From positions 1 through 25,233 of the forward strand of contig JAGIAU010000005.1 of assembly GCA_017744755.1 (NCBI GenBank): a stretch of DNA of 25,233 nucleotides. Direction: 5' to 3'. A program made the position numbers and the translations under genes. Source of the DNA: Microbacteriaceae bacterium. GTDB taxonomy: Bacteria; Actinomycetota; Actinomycetes; Actinomycetales; Microbacteriaceae. How positions within the stretch are numbered: position 1 is the first letter of the stretch; each line of letters opens with the position of its first letter. The notes below the pieces were generated by a model. The model saw only the letters and a program-made list of their open reading frames with translations. It had not been told where the DNA came from and did not search any database. Of this stretch, positions 14,391 to 22,777 are shown in pieces.

Positions 14391-15964
14391 ATCCAGGTCG
14401 GCGACCAGTAGTGGAGCTGCAGGAACCGCAGGTCGACCATCGCCCCGGTCCACACCGGCCAGAAGAACGCGCTCAGCGCCGTGGCGACGCCGAGGAAGAC
14501 CGCGACGGCGACGATCCCGCTCGTCCTGCGTGAGCGTTCATCGTCCCGCCTGCCGAGGATCGCGCGCAGCGCCAGCGCGAGCCCGATGATGAGGAACGGC
14601 TGGTAGGCGATCGAGTAGAAGAAGTACGTCGTGCGCTCCGGCAGGAAGAGCCAGGGCACGAAGCCGGCGCCGAAGCCGATCAGCACGGCGATCGCGGGCC
14701 GGTCGAGGCGCCGGACGGCGATCACGACGAGCCAGACGAGCGCGGCGATCGAGGCGTACCAGATGAGCGGGTTCGGCAGATCGGTGATGAGCGCGCCGCA
14801 GGAGTCCGCCGTGCAGGACGGATCCGTGTCCGGCGTCGCGCTCTGGTACCAGAACGCGGTCGGCCGGCCGAGGATGAGCCACGACCACGCCTGCGACTTG
14901 TAGGGATGATCGGAGTGCAGGTCGGCATGGAAGCGCAGCACCTCGCCCTGGAGGTGCAGGAAGCTCTGGACCGGCAGCGGCACCCAGGAGAAGAAGCCCG
15001 TCCACGCGTGGTCGCCCTGCGCCGCCCACTGGCGGTAGTAGCCGCCCTCCGTCGCGAACCAGCCGGAGAACGACGCGAGGTAGACGGCGAGCGCGGGCGG
15101 CACGAAGAGCAGGAAGTTCACGGGCGCGCGCCGCGGCGCCTCCCAGCCGTCGCGCCGATCGATCGCGTCCGCGACGACGGTCCACACCCCGAAGACGACG
15201 ATGAACCAGAGCCCGCTCCACTTCACCGCCGTCGCCGCGCCGAGCGCGAGGCCGGCGGCGATCAGCCAGGGGCGGTTCCAGAACGCGCCCGTGCGTCGCG
15301 TGCGCGCTCGATCCAGGAGCACGAACCAGAAGCCGAGCAGCGCGAAGAGCGCGAGGAAGGTGTCGAGCAGGCCGATCCGGCTCATCACGATGCCGTTGCC
15401 GTCGATCGCGAGCAGGCCGCCGGCGAGCGTCGCGACGACGAGCGAGCGCGTCAGCCGGTGCGCGACGAGCATCGTCAGCCCGACGAGCGCGATGCCGGCG
15501 ATGGCGACGGCGATCCGCCAGCCGAAGGGGTTCCCAGGCCCGACGGCGGCCATGCCGAGCGCGATGAGCCACTTGCCGAGCGGCGGGTGCACGGCGAAGG
15601 CGGGGTCGGTCAGGAAGAGGTCGGTGCGGCCCGCGGCGAACTCGCGGTTCACCCAGTCCTCCGGCTCGCCGGCCGGCGGCTGCGGCCACGCGGCCTCGTA
15701 GCCGAGGTTCCAGGTCGTCCAGGCGTCCTTCACGTAGTACGTCTCGTCGAAGACGAGCTCGGCGGGGTGCCCGAGGCCGATCAGGCGGGTGAGTCCGGCC
15801 GTGAGCATGACCGCGGTCGGCGCCGCGACCCGCAGCAGCGTCCGTGTCGGCGACGAGCGGCGCCCCCACCAGTCGTCGAGCGCCGATCCGACCCGCCACG
15901 CCGGCGCGGGGCGTCCGGTCTCCGGCCCCGCGGCCATCACCGTGTCGAAGTCCCGGCCGCTCAC
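14387..15964 (-). CDS. pmt: Polyprenyl-phosphate-mannose protein O-mannosyltransferase
   Basis: A 525-residue GT39 membrane glycosyltransferase that moves mannose from polyprenyl-phosphomannose to Ser/Thr of exported proteins during Sec translocation (family knowledge; mycobacterial Rv1002c is the model). The first periplasmic loop carries the essential Asp-Glu pair in FDETYYVKDAW (D73, E74), followed by HPPLGKW, both diagnostic. About ten or more hydrophobic helices follow. The C-terminus DLRFLQLHYWSPTWI with its W-xx-x-W form is typical of actinobacterial Pmt. GTG 15964 has TAGGCT six bases upstream. It is divergent from rsmI, as in mycobacteria. Confidence 0.92.
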   Translation of the reverse strand: MSGRDFDTVMAAGPETGRPAPAWRVGSALDDWWGRRSSPTRTLLRVAAPTAVMLTAGLTRLIGLGHPAELVFDETYYVKDAWTTWNLGYEAAWPQPPAGEPEDWVNREFAAGRTDLFLTDPAFAVHPPLGKWLIALGMAAVGPGNPFGWRIAVAIAGIALVGLTMLVAHRLTRSLVVATLAGGLLAIDGNGIVMSRIGLLDTFLALFALLGFWFVLLDRARTRRTGAFWNRPWLIAAGLALGAATAVKWSGLWFIVVFGVWTVVADAIDRRDGWEAPRRAPVNFLLFVPPALAVYLASFSGWFATEGGYYRQWAAQGDHAWTGFFSWVPLPVQSFLHLQGEVLRFHADLHSDHPYKSQAWSWLILGRPTAFWYQSATPDTDPSCTADSCGALITDLPNPLIWYASIAALVWLVVIAVRRLDRPAIAVLIGFGAGFVPWLFLPERTTYFFYSIAYQPFLIIGLALALRAILGRRDDERSRRTSGIVAVAVFLGVATALSAFFWPVWTGAMVDLRFLQLHYWSPTWI

Positions 15965-15989
15965 CCGGCCAGCCTACTGAGCGCGTTCT

Positions 15990-16068
15990 TCGATCCGTTT
16001 TCAGGGACAGGGGCCGTCACGAGCGCGTATTGCGTTCGAACCCCCTTCTGTCCCTGAAAACGGATCGA
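15990..16068. repeat. 21-bp perfect inverted repeat between pmt and rsmI
   Basis: Arms 15990-16010 and 16048-16068 are perfect reverse complements over 21 bases, with a 37-base centre that can add a GGGG/CCCC pairing. Each arm lies just upstream of one of the two divergent start regions and reads the same toward each gene. Shared protein-binding sites or a small mobile palindromic repeat are both possible. Confidence 0.6.
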
Positions 16069-16073
16069 GCCGG

Positions 16074-16079
16074 GAGAAT
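16074..16079 (+). promoter_or_regulatory. -10-like element of rsmI
   Basis: GAGAAT lies six bases before GTG 16086. The matching element for pmt is TAGGCT at 15971-15976 on the minus strand, six bases before its GTG. Confidence 0.45.
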
Positions 16080-16085
16080 GGGCGG

Positions 16086-16901
16086 GTGCTCATCCTCGCC
16101 GCGACGCCGATCGGGAACCTCGGCGACGCGAGCGCGCGGCTGCGGGAGGCGCTGAGCACCGCCTCCGTCATCGCCGCCGAGGACACGCGGACGACGCAGC
16201 ACCTCATCCGGGCGCTCGGGCTCACGAGCCGCGCCCGGTTCATCGCCCTGCACGACCACAATGAGCGGGACCGCGCCGCCGAGGTCGTCGCCGTCGCCGC
16301 CGAGGAGGACGTCCTCGTCATGACGGACGCGGGCATGCCGACGGTCAGCGACCCCGGCTTCGTCCTCGTGCGCGCCGCCGCCGACGCGGGGATCCCCGTC
16401 ACCGTCCTCCCGGGCCCGAGCGCCCCGCTCGTCGCCCTCGCGCTCTCGGGACTGCCGACGGACCGCTTCTGCTTCGAGGGCTTCCTGCCGCGCAAGCAGG
16501 GGGAGCGGCAGAACGCCCTCGCGGCGCTCGCGGCCGAGCGGCGCACGATGGTCTTCTTCGAGTCACCGCACCGCATCGGCGACTCGCTCGCCGAGCTGGC
16601 CGCGGCCTTCGGCGCGGACCGGCCCGCGGCGGTCGCCCGCGAGCTGACGAAGCTGCACGAGGAGGTCGTGCGCGGACCGCTCGGCGAGCTCGCCGAGCGC
16701 TTCGCGGACGGCGCCCGCGGCGAGATCTGCGTCGTCGTCGGCGGCGCCCCGGCGCCGGTCGCGGACGAGGCGGGTGCGCTCGAGCGCGTCCTGTCGCTCG
16801 TCTCGGGCGGCGCCAAGCTCAAGGAGGCCGCGTCGACCGTGGCCGAGGAGACCGGTCTCTCCAAGAAGTCGCTCTACGACGCCGCCCTGAGGGCCCGGTA
16901 G
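16086..16901 (+). CDS. rsmI: 16S rRNA (cytidine1402-2'-O)-methyltransferase
   Basis: A 271-residue tetrapyrrole-methylase-fold enzyme that methylates the 2'-hydroxyl of C1402 in the ribosomal P site, using S-adenosylmethionine. The RsmI signatures are ATPIGNLGD (6-14), AEDTR (31-35), TDAGMPTVSDPG (80-91), the PGPSAP loop, and FFESPHRI in the second half. The C-terminal helix region KEAASTVAEETGLSKKSLY is the usual RsmI tail. The GTG start has a -10-like GAGAAT six bases before it, and also a GGGAG at nine bases. The next gene, metG, starts 22 bases after its stop. Confidence 0.95.
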   Translation: MLILAATPIGNLGDASARLREALSTASVIAAEDTRTTQHLIRALGLTSRARFIALHDHNERDRAAEVVAVAAEEDVLVMTDAGMPTVSDPGFVLVRAAADAGIPVTVLPGPSAPLVALALSGLPTDRFCFEGFLPRKQGERQNALAALAAERRTMVFFESPHRIGDSLAELAAAFGADRPAAVARELTKLHEEVVRGPLGELAERFADGARGEICVVVGGAPAPVADEAGALERVLSLVSGGAKLKEAASTVAEETGLSKKSLYDAALRAR

Positions 16902-16911
16902 CAAAGGCAAA

Positions 16912-16917
16912 TAGACT
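16912..16917 (+). promoter_or_regulatory. -10-like element of metG
   Basis: TAGACT lies six bases before the GTG of metG, in the short rsmI-metG gap, with no ribosome-binding site. This points to a separate leaderless promoter. Confidence 0.5.
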
Positions 16918-16923
16918 TGTCCG

Positions 16924-18491
<1,568 letters not shown>

Positions 18492-18495
<4 letters not shown>

Positions 18496-19442
18496 CGGAT
18501 GCCTCGACCGGCGGGCCAGCACCTGGCTCCCTGAGCGAGCGCAGCGAGTCGAGGGGGCCGGCGATCGAGCCCCTCCCCTTCCCCGTCCATGACGACCACA
18601 CCCACCTCAACTTCTCCGACGACGTCCCCGTCTGGGCCGATGGCGAGGAGCCGCCGGGCATCGCCGAGGCGGTCGCCGAGCTCGACCGCGCCGCGGCCGT
18701 CGGGATCGTCGGCGTCGTGCAGGTCGGCACGAACCTCGCCGACAGCCGCTGGGCCGTCGCACTTGCCGAGCGCGACCAGCGCGTGCTCGCGGCCATCGCG
18801 ATCCACCCGAACGACGCGCCGGCGCTCGCGGCCGCCGGCGAGCTGGACGATGCGCTGCGCACGCTGGACGAGCTCGCCGCGCACCCGCGCGTCCGCGCGC
18901 TCGGCGAGACGGGCCTCGACTTCTTCCGCCTGCCCGGCGAGGCCGGAGGGCCGGAGGGTGGCGACAGGGAGCGCGCCGACGCGCTCGACGCCCAGCGTGC
19001 GAGCTTCGAGGGCCACATCGCCATCGCGAGGCGGCGCGGCCTCGCCGTCCAGATCCACGACCGCGACGCGCACGACGCCGTCCTCGACGTGCTCGCCCGC
19101 GTCGGCGCGGCGGAGCACACGGTCCTGCACTGCTTCTCCGGCGACGCGGACTTCGCGCGCCGCGCGCTGGACGCGGGCTGCCACCTCTCCTTCGCCGGCA
19201 CGGTGACGTTCAAGAACGCCGGCTATCTCCGCGAGGCCCTCGCGATCACCCCGCTCGACCGCATCCTCGTCGAGACGGACGCGCCGTTCCTCACGCCGCA
19301 CCCCTTCCGCGGCCGGCAGAACGCGCCCGCCTTCATCCCGGTCACGCTCCGCGCCATGGCCGAGGTGCGCGGCATCGACGTCGCCGCCCTCGCCGAGCGC
19401 GTCCACGCAAACGCCCTCGCCGTCTACGGCCCCTGGTCCTGA
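18492..19442 (+). CDS. tatD: TatD-family metal-dependent deoxyribonuclease
   Basis: A 316-residue TIM-barrel hydrolase of the TatD family, linked to 3'-5' nuclease activity and DNA-damage repair. The metal-binding H-x-H of HDDHTHLNF (H36, H38), the Glu of GETGLDFF, the His of QIHDRDAH, the HCFSGD motif and the DAPFLTPHPFRGRQNAP block near the end are all present. GTG 18492 overlaps the metG stop (GTGA). Residues 13-22 (SLSERSESRG) are encoded by a repeat element, giving an N-terminal extension of about thirty residues before the usual start of the domain. A start at a later codon cannot be excluded. Confidence 0.9.
18529..18555. repeat. REP-like element inside tatD
   Basis: The 27-base element CCCTGAGCGAGC followed by GCAGCGAGTCGAGGG reads SLSERSESRG in frame. 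The same family of sequence recurs at the 3' end of the aminotransferase gene and inside the dehydratase gene. Confidence 0.65.
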
Positions 19443-19481
19443 CCGCAATCCCCTCCGTTCGCTCAGGGCGTTTTGCCGCCG

Positions 19482-19540
19482 CTCAGGGTGAAAACCACCC
19501 TGATTGAGCGAGGAACACCCTGAGTGAGCGAGGGACACCC
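19482..19540. repeat. Tandem 20-base repeats and hairpin before rsmA
   Basis: Two direct 20-base units (19496-19515, 19516-19535; two mismatches) are followed by a third CACCC. The first unit pairs with an upstream CAGGGTG (19484-19490 with 19496-19502, loop AAAAC), a terminator-like hairpin after tatD. The unit contains TGAGTGAGCGAGG, akin to the REP-like elements elsewhere. Confidence 0.55.
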
Positions 19541-19556
19541 GGGAGGAGCGGGCGGA

Positions 19557-19562
19557 TAGCGT
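19557..19562 (+). promoter_or_regulatory. -10-like element of rsmA
   Basis: TAGCGT lies seven bases before ATG 19570. This argues for that start rather than the in-frame GTG at 19564. Confidence 0.45.
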
Positions 19563-19569
19563 TGTGCAC

Positions 19570-20406
19570 ATGGTGAAGCTGCTCGGACCCGCCGAGGTGC
19601 GCGAGCTCGCGCAGCACCTCGACCTGTCGCCGACGAAGAAGCTCGGGCAGAACTTCGTCATCGACGGGAACACCGTCCGGAAGATCGTCGCGGCCGCCGA
19701 CGTCGCCGCCGGCGAGCGCGTCGTGGAGATCGGCCCGGGCCTCGGCAGCCTCACGCTCGGGCTCATCGAGGCGGGCGCGAGCGTGACCGCCGTCGAGATC
19801 GACCGGCGGCTCGCCGCCCTGCTGCCCGAGACTATCGCCGCGATGGGCGCGTCCGAGGGCTCCCTCACCGTCGTCACCGCGGACGCCATGGACGTCGCCG
19901 AGCTGCCGGGTGACCCCGTCGCCCTCGTGGCGAACCTCCCGTACAACGTCTCCGTGCCGGTCCTGCTGCACTTCCTCGAGCACTTCCCGCGCATCGGCCG
20001 CGGCCTCGTCATGGTGCAGGCGGAGGTCGGCGAGCGGCTCGCCGCCGGGCCCGGCTCGAAGGTCTACGGCAGCCCGAGCGTGAAGGCCGCCTGGTACGCG
20101 GACGTCCGGCTCGCGGGCCGGGTCGGCCGGCAGGTGTTCTGGCCCGCGCCGAACGTCGACTCGATCCTCGTCCGCCTCGACCGCCGCGAGGCGCCGGGGG
20201 ACGAGACGGAACGCATGGCGACGTTCGAGCTCGTCGACGCCGCGTTCGGCCAGCGCCGCAAGATGCTCCGCCAGTCGCTCAGCCCGGTCCTCGGCGCCGC
20301 CGCCTCGGACATCCTCGAGCGGGCCGGCGTCGATCCGACGGCGCGCGGCGAGACGCTCGGCGTGGCTGAGTTCCTCGCGGTCGCCAGGGCCAGCCGCGCC
20401 GCGTAA
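19570..20406 (+). CDS. rsmA: 16S rRNA (adenine1518/1519-N6) dimethyltransferase
   Basis: A 278-residue KsgA/RsmA enzyme that dimethylates two adenines in the 3' hairpin of 16S rRNA during small-subunit assembly. It shows the N-terminal KKLGQNFVID (23-32), the SAM-binding VVEIGPGLGSLT (51-62), the AVEIDRR acidic motif and the catalytic NLPY (122-125). The C-terminal helical domain ends in a standard FGQRRKMLRQSL block. ATG 19570 is preferred over the GTG two codons earlier, as it has TAGCGT at seven bases. Its stop TAA overlaps the -10-like element of ispE. Confidence 0.95.
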   Translation: MVKLLGPAEVRELAQHLDLSPTKKLGQNFVIDGNTVRKIVAAADVAAGERVVEIGPGLGSLTLGLIEAGASVTAVEIDRRLAALLPETIAAMGASEGSLTVVTADAMDVAELPGDPVALVANLPYNVSVPVLLHFLEHFPRIGRGLVMVQAEVGERLAAGPGSKVYGSPSVKAAWYADVRLAGRVGRQVFWPAPNVDSILVRLDRREAPGDETERMATFELVDAAFGQRRKMLRQSLSPVLGAAASDILERAGVDPTARGETLGVAEFLAVARASRAA

Positions 20407-20409
20407 TGT
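20404..20409 (+). promoter_or_regulatory. -10-like element of ispE
   Basis: TAATGT, whose first three bases are the rsmA stop codon, lies six bases before the ispE ATG. This suggests an internal leaderless promoter. Confidence 0.45.
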
Positions 20410-20415
20410 GAGCGC

Positions 20416-21354
20416 ATGGCTTCCCCCGCCCAGCGTCGTCGCGTGCGCGTCCGAGCCCCGGGGAAGATCAACGTGTTCCTGCGCGTCGGCTCGCTGCTCG
20501 ACGACGGCTACCACGACGTCGCCACCGCCTACCAGGCCGTCTCGCTCTACGAGGACGTGCGCGCCACGCCCGCGGCGGACTTCTCGGTGACGGTGACGGG
20601 CAGCGTCGACGTGCACGGCGTGCCGACCGACGGCTCGAACCTCGCGATCCGCGCCGCCCGGCTGCTCGCCGCTCGCACCGGCTACGCCGGCGGCGTCCGG
20701 CTCGAGATCGACAAGCACGTCCCCGTCGCCGGCGGGATGGGCGGAGGCTCCGCCGACGCGGCCGCGGCGCTCGTCGCCTGCGACGCGCTGTGGGGGACCG
20801 GCCTCGGACGGGACGAGCTCGTCGCGCTCGGGGCGGAGCTCGGGGCGGACGTGCCGTTCGCGCTGTCCGGCGGGACGGCGATCGGCGTGGGCCGGGGCGA
20901 TCGGCTGAGCCCGGTGCTCGCGACCGGCAGCTTCGAGTGGGTCATCGTCGTCGCCGACTTCGGCCTGTCGACCCCGGACGTCTACGACGAGCTCGACCGG
21001 CATCGCACGCGGCACAAGCTCGACATCGCACCGCCCCCCGTCGCGCCGCAGGTCGACGCCGGGGTGCTGCAGGCGCTCCGCGCCGGCGACCCGGTCATGC
21101 TCGCCGACTCGATGCAGAACGATCTGCAGCCCGCCGCGCTGCAACTGGCCCCCGACCTCGTCGACCTCCTCACGCTCGGCGAGTCGGCCGAGGCGCTCGC
21201 GGGCATCGTGTCCGGCTCGGGGCCGACGATCGCGTTCCTCGCCGCCGACCAGGACGCCGCGATCGGCCTGCAGGTCGCGCTGAGCGCGAGCGGCTTCACC
21301 GTGGTCCGCGCCCACGGCCCGGTCCCGGGCGCCCGGATCATCGACGAGGAGTGA
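20416..21354 (+). CDS. ispE: 4-diphosphocytidyl-2-C-methyl-D-erythritol kinase
   Basis: A 312-residue GHMP kinase that phosphorylates CDP-methylerythritol in the MEP route to isoprenoids. The catalytic Lys17 in APGKINVFL, the GYHD motif (31-34), the phosphate-binding PVAGGMGGGSADAAA (103-117) and the C-terminal SGSGPTIAFL are intact. The start at 20416 follows the rsmA stop by nine bases. Placement beside rsmA is the conserved actinobacterial arrangement; isoprenoid supply would also feed the polyprenyl phosphate used by the glycosylation genes on both sides. A long imperfect stem follows its stop. Confidence 0.95.
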   Translation: MASPAQRRRVRVRAPGKINVFLRVGSLLDDGYHDVATAYQAVSLYEDVRATPAADFSVTVTGSVDVHGVPTDGSNLAIRAARLLAARTGYAGGVRLEIDKHVPVAGGMGGGSADAAAALVACDALWGTGLGRDELVALGAELGADVPFALSGGTAIGVGRGDRLSPVLATGSFEWVIVVADFGLSTPDVYDELDRHRTRHKLDIAPPPVAPQVDAGVLQALRAGDPVMLADSMQNDLQPAALQLAPDLVDLLTLGESAEALAGIVSGSGPTIAFLAADQDAAIGLQVALSASGFTVVRAHGPVPGARIIDEE

Positions 21355-21466
21355 CCCGCGGGCGCTCCCGCACCACGACTCCACCCCGACACCACGTGCC
21401 CATCTTGTGGATGCCGGGTGCAAGGGTGGGACCGTGGTGCGAGAGCGCCGCACGGACGCCCGCGGG
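21355..21466. terminator. Long imperfect stem-loop after ispE
   Basis: Nested arms pair across the whole 112 bases: CCCGCG with CGCGGG (21355-21360/21461-21466), GGCGCTC with GAGCGCC (21361-21367/21443-21449), a 9-bp CGCACCACG arm (21369-21377/21433-21441) and CCACCC with GGGTGG (21381-21386/21424-21429). It directly precedes the aminotransferase promoter. A terminator is likely; a structured repeat or RNA element is possible. Confidence 0.45.
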
Positions 21467-21472
21467 TAGCCT
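21467..21472 (+). promoter_or_regulatory. -10-like element of glycan operon
   Basis: TAGCCT lies six bases before the GTG of the aminotransferase, so the three-gene sugar operon probably starts as a leaderless mRNA here. Confidence 0.5.
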
Positions 21473-21478
21473 GGTCCC

Positions 21479-22777
21479 GTGGCGATCCCGTTCTCGCTCC
21501 CGCTCATCGATGCCGACGTCATCGCCGAGGTCAACGACGCGCTGACGAACACCGGCTGGCTGACCTCCGGCCCGAAGGTGCGGCAGCTCGAGACCGAGAT
21601 CGGCCGGATGACCGGCACTCCCGTCCTCTGCGTCAACTCCTGGACCTCCGGCGCGATGCTCATGCTCCGCTGGTTCGGCGTCGGCCCGGGCGATGAGGTC
21701 ATCGTCCCGGCCTACACCTACGCCGCGACGGCGCTCTGCGCGATGAACCTCGGCGCCGACGTCGTCATGGTCGACGTCCGCGACGACTTCTGCATGGACC
21801 CGCACGCGCTCTCCGCCGCGATCACGCCGCGGACGAAGGCCGTCATCCCCGTCGACATCGGCGGGCTGCCGGCCGACTACGACGAGCTCTTCGACGAGCT
21901 GAGCCAGAACGCGCTCGCATTCCAGCCGCGGAATGAACGGCAGGCGGCGCTCGGCCGGCCGCTGCTGCTCGCGGATGCCGCGCACTCCATCGGCGCGTCC
22001 TACCACGGCCTGCCCGTCGGCCGCGTGGCCGATGCGACCGTGTTCTCCCTGCACTCCGTGAAGAACGTCACGACGGGCGAGGGCGGCGCGATCGCGCTCG
22101 ACCTGCCGGAGCCCTTCGACAACGAGGCGGAGCTGCCGCGCCTGCGCGCGCTCGCGCTCAACGGCCAGACGAAGTCGGCCTTCGAGAAGAACCAGACGGG
22201 GGCCTGGCGCTACGACATCGTCGACCAGGGCCTCAAGGTGAACCTGCCGGACATCAACGCGGCAATCGGCCTCGCCCAGATCCGCAAGTACGAGTCGGAG
22301 CTGCTGCCCGACCGGATCCGGATCACCGACCGGTACCAGGCCGCCTTCGCGGGGAAGCCGTGGGCCATCCTCCCGACGTTCTCCGTCGACCGCCGCGAGT
22401 CCTCGCGTCACCTCTACCTGCTGCGCGTCGAGGGCGCCGACGAGGCGATGCGCGACCGCATCATCCAGCGGATCTCCGCTCGGCAGGTCGGCGTGAACGT
22501 GCACTACATCCCGATGGCGAGCCTCACGCTCTTCCGCGACCGCGGCTACGACGCGGCCGACTACCCGGTCACGCAGCGGCTCTACGAGAACGAGATCACG
22601 CTCCCCGTCTACAACGGCCTGACCGACGCGCAGATCGACGAGGTCGTCGCCGTCGTCACGGAGTCGGTCGAGGCGGAGCTGCAGCACGCCGTGGGGGACT
22701 CGCCCTTCGACTCGCCGGGGGCTCGCTCAGGGACCCAGTTCGACTCGCCGGAGGCTCGCTCAGGGACCCAGGAATGA
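21479..22777 (+). CDS. DegT/DnrJ/EryC1-family sugar aminotransferase
   Basis: A 432-residue PLP-dependent enzyme that aminates nucleotide-linked 4-keto sugars. The schiff-base Lys195 lies in SLHSVKNVTTGEGG, the pyridine-binding Asp166 in LLADAAHSIGA, and the N-terminal NTGWLTSGPKVRQLE and AYTYAATA blocks are typical. The last 23 residues (410-432) are not part of the fold: they consist of two 11-residue repeats, DSPGARSGTQF and DSPEARSGTQE, encoded by a tandem 33-base REP-like repeat. The stop overlaps the next start by four bases (ATGA). The next gene would make its keto-sugar substrate. Confidence 0.9.
   Translation: MAIPFSLPLIDADVIAEVNDALTNTGWLTSGPKVRQLETEIGRMTGTPVLCVNSWTSGAMLMLRWFGVGPGDEVIVPAYTYAATALCAMNLGADVVMVDVRDDFCMDPHALSAAITPRTKAVIPVDIGGLPADYDELFDELSQNALAFQPRNERQAALGRPLLLADAAHSIGASYHGLPVGRVADATVFSLHSVKNVTTGEGGAIALDLPEPFDNEAELPRLRALALNGQTKSAFEKNQTGAWRYDIVDQGLKVNLPDINAAIGLAQIRKYESELLPDRIRITDRYQAAFAGKPWAILPTFSVDRRESSRHLYLLRVEGADEAMRDRIIQRISARQVGVNVHYIPMASLTLFRDRGYDAADYPVTQRLYENEITLPVYNGLTDAQIDEVVAVVTESVEAELQHAVGDSPFDSPGARSGTQFDSPEARSGTQE
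22706..22771. repeat. Tandem 33-base REP-like repeat in aminotransferase 3' end
   Basis: Two direct copies (22706-22738 and 22739-22771) differ at one base. Each reads TTCGACTCGCCGG then GCTCGCTCAGGGACCCAG, the reverse complement type of the element inside tatD. The 33-base length keeps the frame. Confidence 0.8.

Noticed and set aside
19482..19540. Possible CRISPR-like array
   Set aside because: Only two 20-base units directly abutting, with no spacers and no cas genes.
19483..21702. 739-codon open frame on the minus strand across rsmA and ispE
   Set aside because: Arg/Asp-rich, low-complexity translation with no family motif; it mirrors two well-supported plus-strand genes in very high-GC DNA.
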